20,958 bases of DNA, taken from Halobacteriales archaeon QS_9_68_42 (lineage in GTDB: Archaea > Halobacteriota > Halobacteria > Halobacteriales > Haloarculaceae). Below are positions 8,829-16,995 of the stretch, one piece after another. Every line of letters begins with the position of its first letter. Positions within the stretch are counted from its first letter, which is position 1. Made by a program: the position numbers and the translations under genes. The notes beneath the pieces are model-generated. The model ran no database searches and had not been told where the DNA came from. It saw only the letters and a list, made by a program, of their open reading frames with translations. The stretch is from NCBI GenBank assembly GCA_003022905.1, contig PXSE01000144.1:1-20958 (forward strand). The letters run 5' to 3'.

Positions 8829-10139
8829 ATGGGACGTCTCGACGATATACTGCCTGCCTGGCCGGTTCTCGGTCTCGGGGGCGTCGGCGCCATCGCGCTC
8901 GCGGGGTGGTACGCCTCCACCGCCGGGACGGTCGACGAGTTGCTACTTTTGACGCTGGCGCCGCTGTTTCTCGCCGGCGGCCTGCTTGTCACCCTGGGCT
9001 ATCGCTCCCGGTCGCTGTCGGCAGGCAACGGCCGGGTCGCGGCGTGGACGGTGCTGCCAGCGGTCGCCGTCGGCGCCGTCGGCGACCTAGTGCTGGCCGA
9101 GGAGTTCGGTATCGCCCTCCCGGAGTCGGTGCTCGTTGTCGCCACCGTCGCGTCGGTCGCGGGCGCGGCCGGCGCCGTCGGTGGCTTCCTGTCGGCCCGA
9201 CAGAAGACGGTCGTAGCGGAGGCCGAAGCGCGGGCTGAGCGGGCCGAACGCCTCATGACCGGCGTCGACGGACTCGTCTTGGCCCGCCTCGACGCCGAGG
9301 GGTTCGTCGAGACCTGGAGCAACGGCGCCGAGGCCGTCACCGGCTACCCCGCCGAGGAGGTGGTCGGCTCGCGCCTCGACGCCGTCTACGCCGGCGAGGA
9401 CGTCGACGAGGTGGCCCGGACCCACCTCCAGCGGGCGCTCCGGACCGACGGGGTGGACCTCGAACGGACCTTCCAGCGGCGCGACGGCGGGGCGTTCCAC
9501 GGCTCCGGAACCCTCACCGCCGTCCAGAACGGCGACAACCTGCTGGGGTACGTGCTCGTTCTCGCGGACCGCACCGAGGACCGCGAGCGCCGCGACCAGC
9601 TCGAGCGCCGCAACAGCCAGCTGGAGGCGTTCGCCTCAGTCGTCAGCCACGACCTCCGGAACCCGCTCAACGTCGCCATCGGCAACATCGGGATGGCCCG
9701 CAAGAAGGAGGACAATCAGTCGCAGCTGGAGTCCGCCGAGGAGGCCCTCGAACGGATGGAACAGCTCATCGAGGACGTGCTCACGCTGGCCAGACAGGGC
9801 AAGGACGTCGACGAGTTCGAGCGGGTCGAGCTCTCCGAGACCGTCTTCCGGAACGCCATCGAGCACGGCGGCGAGGACGTCGAGATATCCGTCGGAATGC
9901 TCGAGGACGGCGAGGGGTTCTATATCGCCGACGACGGGCCCGGCATCCCCGACCACAAGCGCGACGAGATCTTCGAGGCCGGATACACCACCGGCGAGGA
10001 GGGCACCGGTCTCGGCCTGGCCATCGTCAGGAGCATCGTCGAGGCCCACGGGTGGGAGATAGCCGCCGCCGAGAGTGCCGGCGGCGGCGCACGGTTCGAG
10101 ATCAGCGGCGTCCAGACGCTGGCCGATCTTCAGGCCTGA
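8829..10139 (+). CDS. Membrane PAS histidine kinase with internal deletion in the ATPase domain
   Basis: This 436-residue protein has four hydrophobic segments (about 8-28, 36-57, 70-90, 98-120), a helical linker (122-143), a PAS domain (144-250) and a dimerisation helix with phospho-acceptor H274 in SHDLRNPLN. The ATPase domain has N342 (FRNAIEHG), DDGPGIP (368-374) and GTGLGLAIV (392-400). The H-box to N-box distance is only 68 residues; in the other kinase of this window it is 110, and about 105 in textbook kinases. About 40 residues, covering the first strands and helix of the nucleotide-binding fold, are missing in frame between ERVELSE (331-337) and TVFRN. Autophosphorylation is therefore doubtful. 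It could be a signalling pseudo-kinase or an early decay product. No response regulator is adjacent. Confidence 0.88.
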   Translation: MGRLDDILPAWPVLGLGGVGAIALAGWYASTAGTVDELLLLTLAPLFLAGGLLVTLGYRSRSLSAGNGRVAAWTVLPAVAVGAVGDLVLAEEFGIALPESVLVVATVASVAGAAGAVGGFLSARQKTVVAEAEARAERAERLMTGVDGLVLARLDAEGFVETWSNGAEAVTGYPAEEVVGSRLDAVYAGEDVDEVARTHLQRALRTDGVDLERTFQRRDGGAFHGSGTLTAVQNGDNLLGYVLVLADRTEDRERRDQLERRNSQLEAFASVVSHDLRNPLNVAIGNIGMARKKEDNQSQLESAEEALERMEQLIEDVLTLARQGKDVDEFERVELSETVFRNAIEHGGEDVEISVGMLEDGEGFYIADDGPGIPDHKRDEIFEAGYTTGEEGTGLGLAIVRSIVEAHGWEIAAAESAGGGARFEISGVQTLADLQA

Positions 10140-10231
10140 GCCGCCGACTCATACTGACTGCTGTAGGTCATTTCGGCATCGACCGCACGACGACGTACGG
10201 TCGTGCCGAGAGACAGGTACAGGAATCGGTA

Positions 10232-10402
10232 TCAGACCAGCGAGTCCGGGCCGTCGGCCTGTATCCACGCCTCGTCGTTGTCCGGGTCGTAGAGTATCAA
10301 CCCGCCATCCTCGAGTCTGACTGACCGGACGAGCGGCTCGTCAGCCGCACGTGCGTGGTTCTCTACGCTCACACCTGCGGATGGCGAGCGTACACACTTC
10401 AT
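10232..10402 (-). CDS. Small haloarchaeal protein with LYDPDN-AWIQ motif
   Basis: This 56-residue acidic protein ends in RLEDGGLILYDPDNDEAWIQ followed by ADGPDSLV. I recognise the 'LYD..N..AWIQ.D' ending from a family of short uncharacterised haloarchaeal proteins; no function is known to me. The ATG at 10402 is preceded by a purine-rich ggagaagc. An alternative ATG at 10435 adds 11 basic residues that look unlike the family. It is convergent with the membrane kinase gene, 92 bp past its stop. Small size leaves some doubt. Confidence 0.6.
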   Translation of the reverse strand: MKCVRSPSAGVSVENHARAADEPLVRSVRLEDGGLILYDPDNDEAWIQADGPDSLV

Positions 10403-10435
10403 GCTTCTCCGGATTCGGTCTAGACTGTGACCCAA

Positions 10436-10798
10436 ATTCGGCGTAGTTCCCGCGTGCTACCCGTCTCGTCGTCGCCCGGGGTTCGTCGTTCTCGCTGTCG
10501 CTCGCGGCTCCGCCGCCTGCTCACGGCGGCCCGAGGCCGCCGTTCGCATGGTCCGGGGGACCTCGGTCCCCCGCCACTCGCGCATTTCGAGGCGCTCTCT
10601 TCGGTCGCGCCTCGCGTCGCTCGGGCCGGTCTCGCGGGTCACTCCGCTCCCCGCTCGACGTCCTCGAGACGCCTCACAGGTTCGGCGTCTCGCCGAGCCA
10701 GGGGAGGGATATTGAACCGGAGGGAGACTCGCTTCGCTCGTCTCCCAGGGTTCAAATCCCACCGAAGCGTATCGCGCTCGCTGTCGCTCGCGCAGACA
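10436..10798. other. Non-coding, GC-rich repeat-laden spacer before tRNA-Thr
   Basis: No credible gene is visible. The stretch contains short tcgctcg/cgctcgc-type repeats, a 6-bp hairpin in gggggacctcggtccccc near 10554-10571, a 7-bp hairpin 10722-10728/10740-10746, and two fragments resembling the 3' end of the neighbouring tRNA (10697-10717 direct, 10748-10760 inverted). Such a composition beside a tRNA gene suggests repeated integration and excision scars. Open frames here and on the other strand are tRNA-derived or low-complexity artefacts. Confidence 0.5.
10697..10717 (-). repeat. Partial copy of the tRNA-Thr 3' end (att-like direct repeat)
   Basis: gccaggggagggatattgaac repeats the tRNA 3' end at 10800-10819 with one inserted base. 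The two copies are in the same orientation, about 103 bp apart. A duplicated tRNA 3' end is the usual footprint of tyrosine-recombinase integration into a tRNA gene, but no integrase remains and the interval is too short for a functional element. Confidence 0.5.
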
Positions 10799-10872
10799 AG
10801 CCAGGGGAGGGATTTGAACCCCCGAACTCCCGATTACAAGTCGGGTGCTTGAACCGCCCAAGCTCCCCTGGC
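10799..10872 (-). tRNA. tRNA-Thr (anticodon TGT)
   Basis: The 74-nt complement folds into a full cloverleaf. The acceptor is gccaggg/ccctggc (7 bp), the D stem gctt/aagc, the anticodon stem cccga/tcggg with loop cttgtaa (anticodon TGT, reading ACA), and the T stem ggggg/ccctc (one G-U) with loop ttcaaat. The discriminator is T (U73), as expected for archaeal tRNA-Thr. No intron and no encoded CCA are seen. Core positions are unusual: position 8 is G instead of U, position 14 is G instead of A, and the base before the 3' D-stem strand is C instead of A. The gene lies 11 bp downstream of the GNAT gene on the same strand. Confidence 0.88.
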
Positions 10873-10883
10873 GCGTCCGGGAT

Positions 10884-11432
10884 TTATTCGTCGTCCGTTG
10901 TGAGGCTATCGCTTTCGAGCGGCTTCTCGAGTTCGACGCGGTGGGCCTCGTAGCCGTTCCGGCGGTAGAACTGGCGGGCCGCCTCGTTTGCGGTCATCGC
11001 CTGCAGGGCGATCGCGTCGACGCCACGCTCGCCGAGGGCCCGCTCGGCGGCCGACAGCAGCGCGGCGCCGACGCCGACGCCCCGGTCGCCCTCGCGGACG
11101 TAAATGTTGTGCACGATGCCGCGGGCGAGGTCCTGTGTGTATCGCTCGGACTCCCGGCCGAAGGTGATGAACCCGACGACGTCGCCGGCCGTCTCCTCGT
11201 CACCGCTCGCCCCCTCGTTCGTCACCTGTTTGCGGGCGACGAGCACGGTGTCGGTGACGGCGTGCTGGAGCATGGCATCGCGGATGCGGTCGTGGTTCGG
11301 CGCCGCCCGGAGGTGCGAGCCGTGACGGCGCTGGCCGTCGGCCAACTCGACCCACAGTGCCGCCAGCGCGTCGGCGTCGTCGGTATCGCCGGCCTTGATG
11401 CGGTAGCCCGGCGGCGCGTCGTGGGCGGTCAC
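10884..11432 (-). CDS. GNAT-family N-acetyltransferase
   Basis: This 182-residue protein transfers an acyl group from acetyl-CoA to an amine of unknown identity. The acetyl-CoA pyrophosphate loop is RGVGVG at 117-122 after the strand HNIYVRE (108-114). Motif B is NEAARQFYRRNGYEAHR (149-165). An acidic insert, NEGASGDEETAGD (72-84), is a probable halophilic loop. The GTG start at 11432 overlaps the pgk TGA (GTGA), so translation is likely coupled to pgk and the two form an operon. This suggests, without proving, a role connected to glycolytic enzymes or simply shared expression. Substrate cannot be predicted; protein N-terminal and small-molecule acetylation are both open. Confidence 0.85.
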   Translation of the reverse strand: MTAHDAPPGYRIKAGDTDDADALAALWVELADGQRRHGSHLRAAPNHDRIRDAMLQHAVTDTVLVARKQVTNEGASGDEETAGDVVGFITFGRESERYTQDLARGIVHNIYVREGDRGVGVGAALLSAAERALGERGVDAIALQAMTANEAARQFYRRNGYEAHRVELEKPLESDSLTTDDE

Positions 11433-12613
11433 TCTCGGAGGACCTCGACGCCCGGCAGCGACTCCCCGGAGAGCATTCGGAGGGCGGCCCCGCCCCCGGT
11501 CGAGACGTGGTCGAACCCCTCGACGCCGAGCTGTCGCATCGCCGCGGCGGTGTCGCCGCCGCCGACGATGCTCATCTCCGCGCGGGTCGCCGCGTCGTAC
11601 AGCTCCCGGGTGCCGGTCTCGAAGCGCTCGTCCTCGAAGACCCCCGGCGGGCCGTTGAGAATGGCCGTGCCGGCGTCCTCGAGTACCTCCGCGTAGGCCG
11701 CGAGCGTCCGGGCGCCGACGTCCATGGCCGACTCCTCGGCCGGCAGCTCCGAGAGCTCGAGCTCGACGCGGTCGTCGTTCCGCTCGATTGCGATGTCCCG
11801 CGGCATGTAGACCCGGTGGCTGAAGTCGTCCAGCAGGTCGCCGGCGGACTTGACCGCCTCGTGGCTCCGCTCGTTGACGACGGCCGCGGAGGCCGCCCCC
11901 AGCGAGACGCCGTCGGCCAGTAGGAACGCGTTGCCGACGATGCCGGCCGTGAGCACCGCGTCGGCGAGGCCCCGTTCGAGGACTGACCGCGCGACCCCGA
12001 TGGAGTCGTCGACCTTCGCCCCGCCGAGGACGTACACCCGGGGTTCGGGGCTCTCGGCGATGCTGCCCAGCACCTCCAGCTCCCGTTCTATCACCCGACC
12101 GGCGTAGGCGGGCAGGACCCTTGGGAAGCCGACGATGGAGGGCTGTTTCCGGTGGGCGGCGGCGAAGGCATCGTTGACGTAGGCGTCCAGTGCGGGGGCG
12201 AGCCTCGAGACGAGGTAGGTGTCGGCGGCCTCCGCCGGCGGGAACGACATGTACTCCTCGGAGTAGAAGCGGGTGTTCTCCAGCAGGACGACGCCACCGG
12301 CCTCGAGGCCGGCGATGGCCTCGCGGGCCGCCTCGGTGAACGTGGCGTCGCAGTACTCGACCGGCGCCGCCAGCAGGTCGTCGAAGCGGTCGGCGTGGGC
12401 CGACAGGTCGCCGAACTCCTCGCCGCCGGGGCGCCCCTGGTGGGCCAGAAGCGCCACCCGGGCGCCGCGGTCGCAGAGTTCGTCAACGGTGTCGACGTGG
12501 GCGCGCAGGCGAGCGTCGTCGGCCAGCCCGCCGTCCGCGAGCGGGCTGTTGATGTCGACGCGAACCCCGAGCGCCGCCCCGTCGGCCTCGAGGTCGTTGA
12601 GGGTCCGTATCAT
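11429..12613 (-). CDS. pgk: Phosphoglycerate kinase
   Basis: This 394-residue enzyme interconverts 1,3-bisphosphoglycerate and ADP with 3-phosphoglycerate and ATP in the lower glycolysis/gluconeogenesis path. Family motifs are present in order: substrate-binding VRVDINSP (17-24), AHQGRPGG (57-64, the family SHLGRP region), LENTRF (111-116), YVNDAFAAAHR (145-155), LGGAKVDDS (196-204), LNGPPGVFE (319-327), GGGDTAA (351-357) and STGGGA (371-376). HQGRP in place of HLGRP is an archaeal variant. Length is normal. It is the first gene of a two-gene unit with the GNAT gene and is divergent from livH, sharing a 198-bp promoter region. Confidence 0.96.
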   Translation of the reverse strand: MIRTLNDLEADGAALGVRVDINSPLADGGLADDARLRAHVDTVDELCDRGARVALLAHQGRPGGEEFGDLSAHADRFDDLLAAPVEYCDATFTEAAREAIAGLEAGGVVLLENTRFYSEEYMSFPPAEAADTYLVSRLAPALDAYVNDAFAAAHRKQPSIVGFPRVLPAYAGRVIERELEVLGSIAESPEPRVYVLGGAKVDDSIGVARSVLERGLADAVLTAGIVGNAFLLADGVSLGAASAAVVNERSHEAVKSAGDLLDDFSHRVYMPRDIAIERNDDRVELELSELPAEESAMDVGARTLAAYAEVLEDAGTAILNGPPGVFEDERFETGTRELYDAATRAEMSIVGGGDTAAAMRQLGVEGFDHVSTGGGAALRMLSGESLPGVEVLRE

Positions 12614-12767
12614 GTCTTTGGCTCCCTACGGGTACCGCATAGGCGTTTCTATTGACCCAGCGCACTCACCGACTGGGGTCGAGTCCACCCGGAACGACCT
12701 CTCTCGTTTGCCACCGACCCGTGACGGAGAACTGTGCTGTTGAGCAGCATAAGACCTCTTGCGAAGA

Positions 12768-12775
12768 TTTATTTA
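12768..12775 (+). promoter_or_regulatory. TATA box of the livHMGF operon
   Basis: tttattta stands out in the GC-rich pgk-livH spacer, 37-44 bp before the livH ATG. Transcription would start near 12797-12800, giving a leader of about a dozen bases. No ribosome binding site is seen. No clear operator is recognisable in the rest of the 198-bp divergent region. Confidence 0.55.
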
Positions 12776-12811
12776 CCATCGCGTACCCGGGGTAGCTTGT
12801 GATACAAACTC

Positions 12812-13966
12812 ATGGGCGTGGAAAACCGGTCTAGTATATCGGTCAACGCAATCGTGGAGCGGCCGCTGTCCGCGTTGCTCGCGTTCGTCGGGCTGTATCT
12901 TGCGGCCGATCTAATCCTGAAGCTGGCCGGGATTGATCTCCAGCTCGGCGGATACTCCGTTCTGGGTGGGTATGAGCCGATGAATAGCTTCGTCAGCAAG
13001 GTGGCTAACGGCCTCCTCAGAGGCCTCATCATCGGACTGACCGGTATCGGTCTCTCAATGACCTACAGCATTCTCGGCTTTGCGAACTTTGCCCACGGCG
13101 ACTTCATCACCGTCGGAGCGTTCATCGGCACGATGACGTCGTACGTCATCGCCGGAGTGCTGGGCGCCGCGACGTACGATATCGGAGCCCTGACGCTGAT
13201 AGAGCTCAATGCGTCGGACCTGGGGTTGGCGATAACCGGGGGGCCGATTGCCTTTTTGGCTATCGTGCTCGGGCTGCTCATCGCCGGCGCCGGTACCGTC
13301 GGCGTCATCCTGCTCACGGACCACCTGGCATTCAAACCGCTTCGGGACCGGTCGGGGGTCACGCTGCTGATAACGAGCATCGGCGTCGCCCTCGTCCTGC
13401 GGTACCTCGTCAACTTCGTGTGGGGCACGAGCAAGCGGAACACGTACACCTCGTCCGAGGCCTGGGACCTGGCTATCCCCATCGGCAACGGCGCCCTCAG
13501 ACTCGACGCCCACGACTTCACCCTGCTGATTCTGGGTGTGGCACTGATGCTCGGCGTCCACCTGCTGTTGCAGACATCGAAGCTGGGCAAGGCGATGCGT
13601 GCGATGGCGGACAACAAGGACCTCGCAAAAGTGACCGGCATCCCGACCGACCGGGTCGTCCAGTTCACGTGGATTCTCGGCGGCAGCCTCACCGGGGTCG
13701 CCGGCTACACGTGGGTGCTGTGGCGGGGCACGTTCGGCTGGTTCGACGGCTGGCTGTTCCTGTTATTGGTGTTCGCCGCGGTCATTCTGGGCGGAATCGG
13801 CTCGATATACGGCGCGATGGCCGGGGGCCTCATCATCGGGCTGACACATGACCTCTCGACGATTTTCATTCCGCCTGCCCTCCAAAAGGCTGCCGCGTTT
13901 GCGCTGATGATAGTGGTACTGGTCGTCAGGCCGTCGGGTCTGTTCGGCGGGAGGACAACAGCATGA
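12812..13966 (+). CDS. livH: Branched-chain amino-acid-type ABC transporter permease LivH
   Basis: This 384-residue integral membrane protein is one of two permeases of a HAAT-family importer for branched-chain or other hydrophobic amino acids or amides. Typical LivH features are the early helix-loop GLSMTYSILGFANFAHGDF (about 76-94), the cytoplasmic ATPase-contact loop MRAMADNKDLAKVTGIPTDR (about 263-282) and the end RPSGLFGG. The protein is longer than bacterial LivH (about 300), with an extra N-terminal hydrophobic helix (about 20-45) and enlarged loops. It is first in a tightly packed operon: its TGA overlaps the livM ATG in ATGA. Substrate is not determined by the sequence. Confidence 0.92.
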   Translation: MGVENRSSISVNAIVERPLSALLAFVGLYLAADLILKLAGIDLQLGGYSVLGGYEPMNSFVSKVANGLLRGLIIGLTGIGLSMTYSILGFANFAHGDFITVGAFIGTMTSYVIAGVLGAATYDIGALTLIELNASDLGLAITGGPIAFLAIVLGLLIAGAGTVGVILLTDHLAFKPLRDRSGVTLLITSIGVALVLRYLVNFVWGTSKRNTYTSSEAWDLAIPIGNGALRLDAHDFTLLILGVALMLGVHLLLQTSKLGKAMRAMADNKDLAKVTGIPTDRVVQFTWILGGSLTGVAGYTWVLWRGTFGWFDGWLFLLLVFAAVILGGIGSIYGAMAGGLIIGLTHDLSTIFIPPALQKAAAFALMIVVLVVRPSGLFGGRTTA

Positions 13967-15321
13967 GCCTGAGCGAGCAGCTTCCGGACCGGATACCGTC
14001 GGTCACGGACAGCGACGCGGCGATGGTGGTCGGACTGCTCGCAGTCATCTACGCGGTCTACCTGGTCGCTGGCAGCGTCATCGGCGTCGACCCGGTCAGC
14101 AACCTGATGTCGCTGACCAGGTGGATTGGCCTGTTCGCGCTCGGCGCGCTGGCGCTGAACCTCCACTGGGGGTACACCGGTCTGTTCAACATCGGTATCA
14201 TCGGCTTCATGGGCGTCGGCGTTCACGTAGCGGCCATCGTCTCCAAGCAGCCGGTGACGGAGGGGAGCGGAACGATCGCCGGGTCGACCGGCGGACTCGG
14301 TCTCCCGCTGCTCGTCGGTATGCTGGCCGGTGCGGTCGCTGCCGCGCTGTTCGGCCTGGTGGTCGCGCTGCCGGCTCTCCGGCTTCGGGCCGATTATCTC
14401 GCCATCGTCACCGTCGCGGTCAGCGAAATCTTCCGTCTCACGGTCCGGAACAGAAGACTGGCAAGCTTCGAGGTCGGCGGCCAGGTGATCGGCCTCGGCG
14501 GCGGCGACGGGCTCCAGCTCGACTGGGGCAACGAGGCAGAGCTGCTGTTCGACACATTGTTCCTCGGCGGCGTTTACGACGGTCTGGTCGCAGCGTTCGA
14601 CGGGGTGGCGGCCAACCCACAGACGGCGGTCGACCGTACTATCTACGCGGTGATACTCCTCGTGTTCGTCCTGCTGTTTTACGGACTGCTCCAGCGAATG
14701 GGCAACTCGCCGTTCGGCCGCGTGCTGAAGGCCATCCGCGAGGACGAGGAGGCGACCAACTCTCTCGGCAAGGACACCGGCCGATTCAAAATCATCGTAT
14801 TCATGGTCGGCTGTGGACTGATGGGGCTACTCGGCGTGCTCTGGTTCATGAACGCCGGCGGCCGCGGCACCATCAACCACACGCAGTTCCGTCCGACGCT
14901 GACGTTCTTCATCTGGGTGGCACTGATCGTCGGCGGCGCCGGCTCCAACACCGGCAGCATAATGGGAGGAGCGGTGTTCGCAGCCGTCCTCTTCCGTGGC
15001 CCGCGATTCCTGCAGAGCGTCATCGACGAGTTGACCGAGACGGACCTAGGCCAAGTCGCCCGCGGCGGCCTCGGCGAAGCGATGGCGCCCATCGCCGGTA
15101 GCTTCGACGTCATGCCGTTGCTGCTGTACACGGCGGCGAAAATCCAGGACCTCCAGCTGCTCCTGATGGGGCTCGTCATCATCTACCTGATGCAGAACCG
15201 TCCACAGGGGCTGCTCGGGCACAGAAAGGAACAGGCGGCTGCAATCTCGCTCGAGCGGCCGGACCGGCAGTCGAGCGGCGGCCGCGTGGCTGCGACCGAC
15301 GGAGGGGAGGAAAATGAGTGA
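13963..15321 (+). CDS. livM: Branched-chain amino-acid-type ABC transporter permease LivM
   Basis: The second permease, 452 residues, with many hydrophobic helices. Family markers are ALALNLHWGYTGLFNIG (about 62-78), LRADYLAIVTVAVSEIFRLT (about 142-161) and the ATPase-contact loop AIREDEEATNSLGKDTGRFK (about 258-277). The final helix leads to NRPQGLLGHR, followed by a soluble tail of about 35 residues. It is longer than bacterial LivM because of loop insertions such as VAANPQTAVDRT. It overlaps livH by 4 nt and livG by 8 nt (ATGAGTGA), showing tight translational coupling. With LivH it forms the translocation pore. Confidence 0.92.
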   Translation: MSLSEQLPDRIPSVTDSDAAMVVGLLAVIYAVYLVAGSVIGVDPVSNLMSLTRWIGLFALGALALNLHWGYTGLFNIGIIGFMGVGVHVAAIVSKQPVTEGSGTIAGSTGGLGLPLLVGMLAGAVAAALFGLVVALPALRLRADYLAIVTVAVSEIFRLTVRNRRLASFEVGGQVIGLGGGDGLQLDWGNEAELLFDTLFLGGVYDGLVAAFDGVAANPQTAVDRTIYAVILLVFVLLFYGLLQRMGNSPFGRVLKAIREDEEATNSLGKDTGRFKIIVFMVGCGLMGLLGVLWFMNAGGRGTINHTQFRPTLTFFIWVALIVGGAGSNTGSIMGGAVFAAVLFRGPRFLQSVIDELTETDLGQVARGGLGEAMAPIAGSFDVMPLLLYTAAKIQDLQLLLMGLVIIYLMQNRPQGLLGHRKEQAAAISLERPDRQSSGGRVAATDGGEENE

Positions 15322-16219
15322 CACCGACGTCGATGCCCCTGAAGAGGCCGTCGAGTCGAACGTGCCGGAAGAGGGCGACATTGACTACGACGAGGTGGAG
15401 ACACAGGACTCCAAGGTTGAGGAGGCGGCTAAACACGTTCCGGACGCTATCCCGCTGCAGGTCGAGAACCTGAAGAAACAGTTCGGCGGCCTTACTGCCG
15501 TCGACAACCCGTCGTTCGAGGTCGAGGAGGGGAGTCTGACGGGTCTCATCGGTCCGAACGGCGCGGGAAAGTCGACGACCTTCAACTGCATCACGGGGAT
15601 TCTCGAGCCGACCGCCGGCACCGTCCGGTTCAACGGCCGGGATATCACCGGGCTCGCCCCCCACGAGGTCGCCGACCAGGGGCTCGCCCGGACGTTCCAG
15701 ATTGCGCGCGAACTCGGCGAGATGACCGTCCTCGAGAACCTGATGCTGGCGCCGATGCGCCAGCGTGGCGAGTCGCTGTGGCGGAGCGTCCTCCCGTTCA
15801 CCCGCCGGTCGGTCGTCGAACAGGAAGAGGAGGTGCTCGAGGACGTCTGGGACACCCTAGAGTTCTTCGACATCGACCACCTCGCCGACGAGTACGCGGA
15901 GAACCTCTCGGGCGGACAGCGAAAGCTGCTGGAGTTGGCGCGCGTGCTGTTGACTGACCCCGACGTGCTCCTGCTCGACGAACCGTTCGCCGGCGTCAAC
16001 CCGTCGCTTGAGGAACGGCTGTTGGAGCACCTTCACGACCTCCGCGAGCAAGGGTACACCTTTCTCATCGTCGAACACGACATGGATCTCATCATGAACA
16101 ACTGCGAACACGTCATCGTGATGCACCAAGGACAGGTTCTCACGGAGGGGACGCCGGCCGAGGTCAAGTCCGACCAGCGCGTGCTGGAGGCGTACCTCGG
16201 CGGGGAGGTCGACGCATGA
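15314..16219 (+). CDS. livG: ABC transporter ATP-binding protein LivG
   Basis: This 301-residue ATPase drives the LivHM importer. Motifs: Walker A GPNGAGKST at 80-88, Q-loop Q129 in RTFQI, signature LSGGQ at 198-202, Walker B LLLDEP at 219-224 and switch histidine H255 in VEHD. The insertion between Q-loop and signature is typical of LivG. Oddly, about 45 residues of highly acidic sequence (APEEAVESNVPEEGDIDYDE) precede the domain. This tail is not needed for the fold and is probably a halophilic extension. An internal start is possible but no good candidate lies near the domain. The gene overlaps livM by 8 nt and livF by 4 nt. Confidence 0.93.
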   Translation: MSDTDVDAPEEAVESNVPEEGDIDYDEVETQDSKVEEAAKHVPDAIPLQVENLKKQFGGLTAVDNPSFEVEEGSLTGLIGPNGAGKSTTFNCITGILEPTAGTVRFNGRDITGLAPHEVADQGLARTFQIARELGEMTVLENLMLAPMRQRGESLWRSVLPFTRRSVVEQEEEVLEDVWDTLEFFDIDHLADEYAENLSGGQRKLLELARVLLTDPDVLLLDEPFAGVNPSLEERLLEHLHDLREQGYTFLIVEHDMDLIMNNCEHVIVMHQGQVLTEGTPAEVKSDQRVLEAYLGGEVDA

Positions 16220-16995
16220 GCACGGACACCGCCGACGGCGACGCGGCCGACGAGACGAGCGGCGCCGCAACGGAACTGCGACGGTGGTCGGACTCGCTGC
16301 TCCAGGTGCGCAACCTCGACGCCGGCTACGGTGACCTCCGGATTCTCACCGACGTCGGCCTCGACGTCGGTGACAAGGAGTACGTCACCATCGTCGGGCC
16401 GAACGGCGCGGGCAAATCTACCGTGATGAAGTCCGTCTTCGGACTCACTTCCCACATGGGCGGGACAGTCACGTTCAACGACAAGGATATCACCGGCATG
16501 AAGCCCGACGACATCATCTACGAGGGGCTGGGATACGTGCCACAGAACGACAACATCTTCGGGTCGCTGACCGTCCGCGAGAACCTCGAGATGGGTGCGT
16601 ACATCCTCGACGAGGTGCCCCAAGACGCTCTCGACGAGGTCTTCGACCGGTTCCCCATCCTTGAGGAGCGCCGGGAACAGAAGGCCGGCACCATGAGCGG
16701 CGGTCAACAGCAGATGCTCGCGATGGGCCGGGCGCTGATGCTGTCGCCCGACATGTTGCTTCTCGACGAGCCCTCTGCGGGACTCGCACCGGACCTCGTC
16801 GACGAGATGTTCGAGAAGGTCGACGAGATCAACGACTCCGGCACGGCCATCCTGATGGTCGAGCAGAACGCAAAGGAGGCGCTGCGACGCTGCGACCGCG
16901 GGTACGTTCTCGTCGACGGCGAGAACCGCTACGAGGACAGCGGAACCGCGCTACTGAACGACGAGCAGGTCCGACAGGACTTCCTCGGCGGCTGA
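16216..16995 (+). CDS. livF: ABC transporter ATP-binding protein LivF
   Basis: The second ATPase of the importer, 259 residues, pairing with LivG. Walker A is GPNGAGKST at 61-69, Q-loop Q110 (YVPQ), signature MSGGQ at 160-164 and Walker B LLLDEP at 181-186. The usual switch His is Gln (VEQN, Q217), which is normal for LivF. An acidic N-terminal extension of about 25 residues precedes the domain. It is the last gene of the operon. Its start overlaps livG in ATGA, and the binding-protein gene converges on it 132 bp downstream. Confidence 0.93.
   Translation: MSTDTADGDAADETSGAATELRRWSDSLLQVRNLDAGYGDLRILTDVGLDVGDKEYVTIVGPNGAGKSTVMKSVFGLTSHMGGTVTFNDKDITGMKPDDIIYEGLGYVPQNDNIFGSLTVRENLEMGAYILDEVPQDALDEVFDRFPILEERREQKAGTMSGGQQQMLAMGRALMLSPDMLLLDEPSAGLAPDLVDEMFEKVDEINDSGTAILMVEQNAKEALRRCDRGYVLVDGENRYEDSGTALLNDEQVRQDFLGG

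Noticed and set aside
10427..10852. Coding frames over the tRNA-Thr region on both strands
   Set aside because: The peptides include GRDLNPRTPDYKSGA-like stretches, which are well-known artefacts of translating tRNA genes, plus low-complexity repeats.
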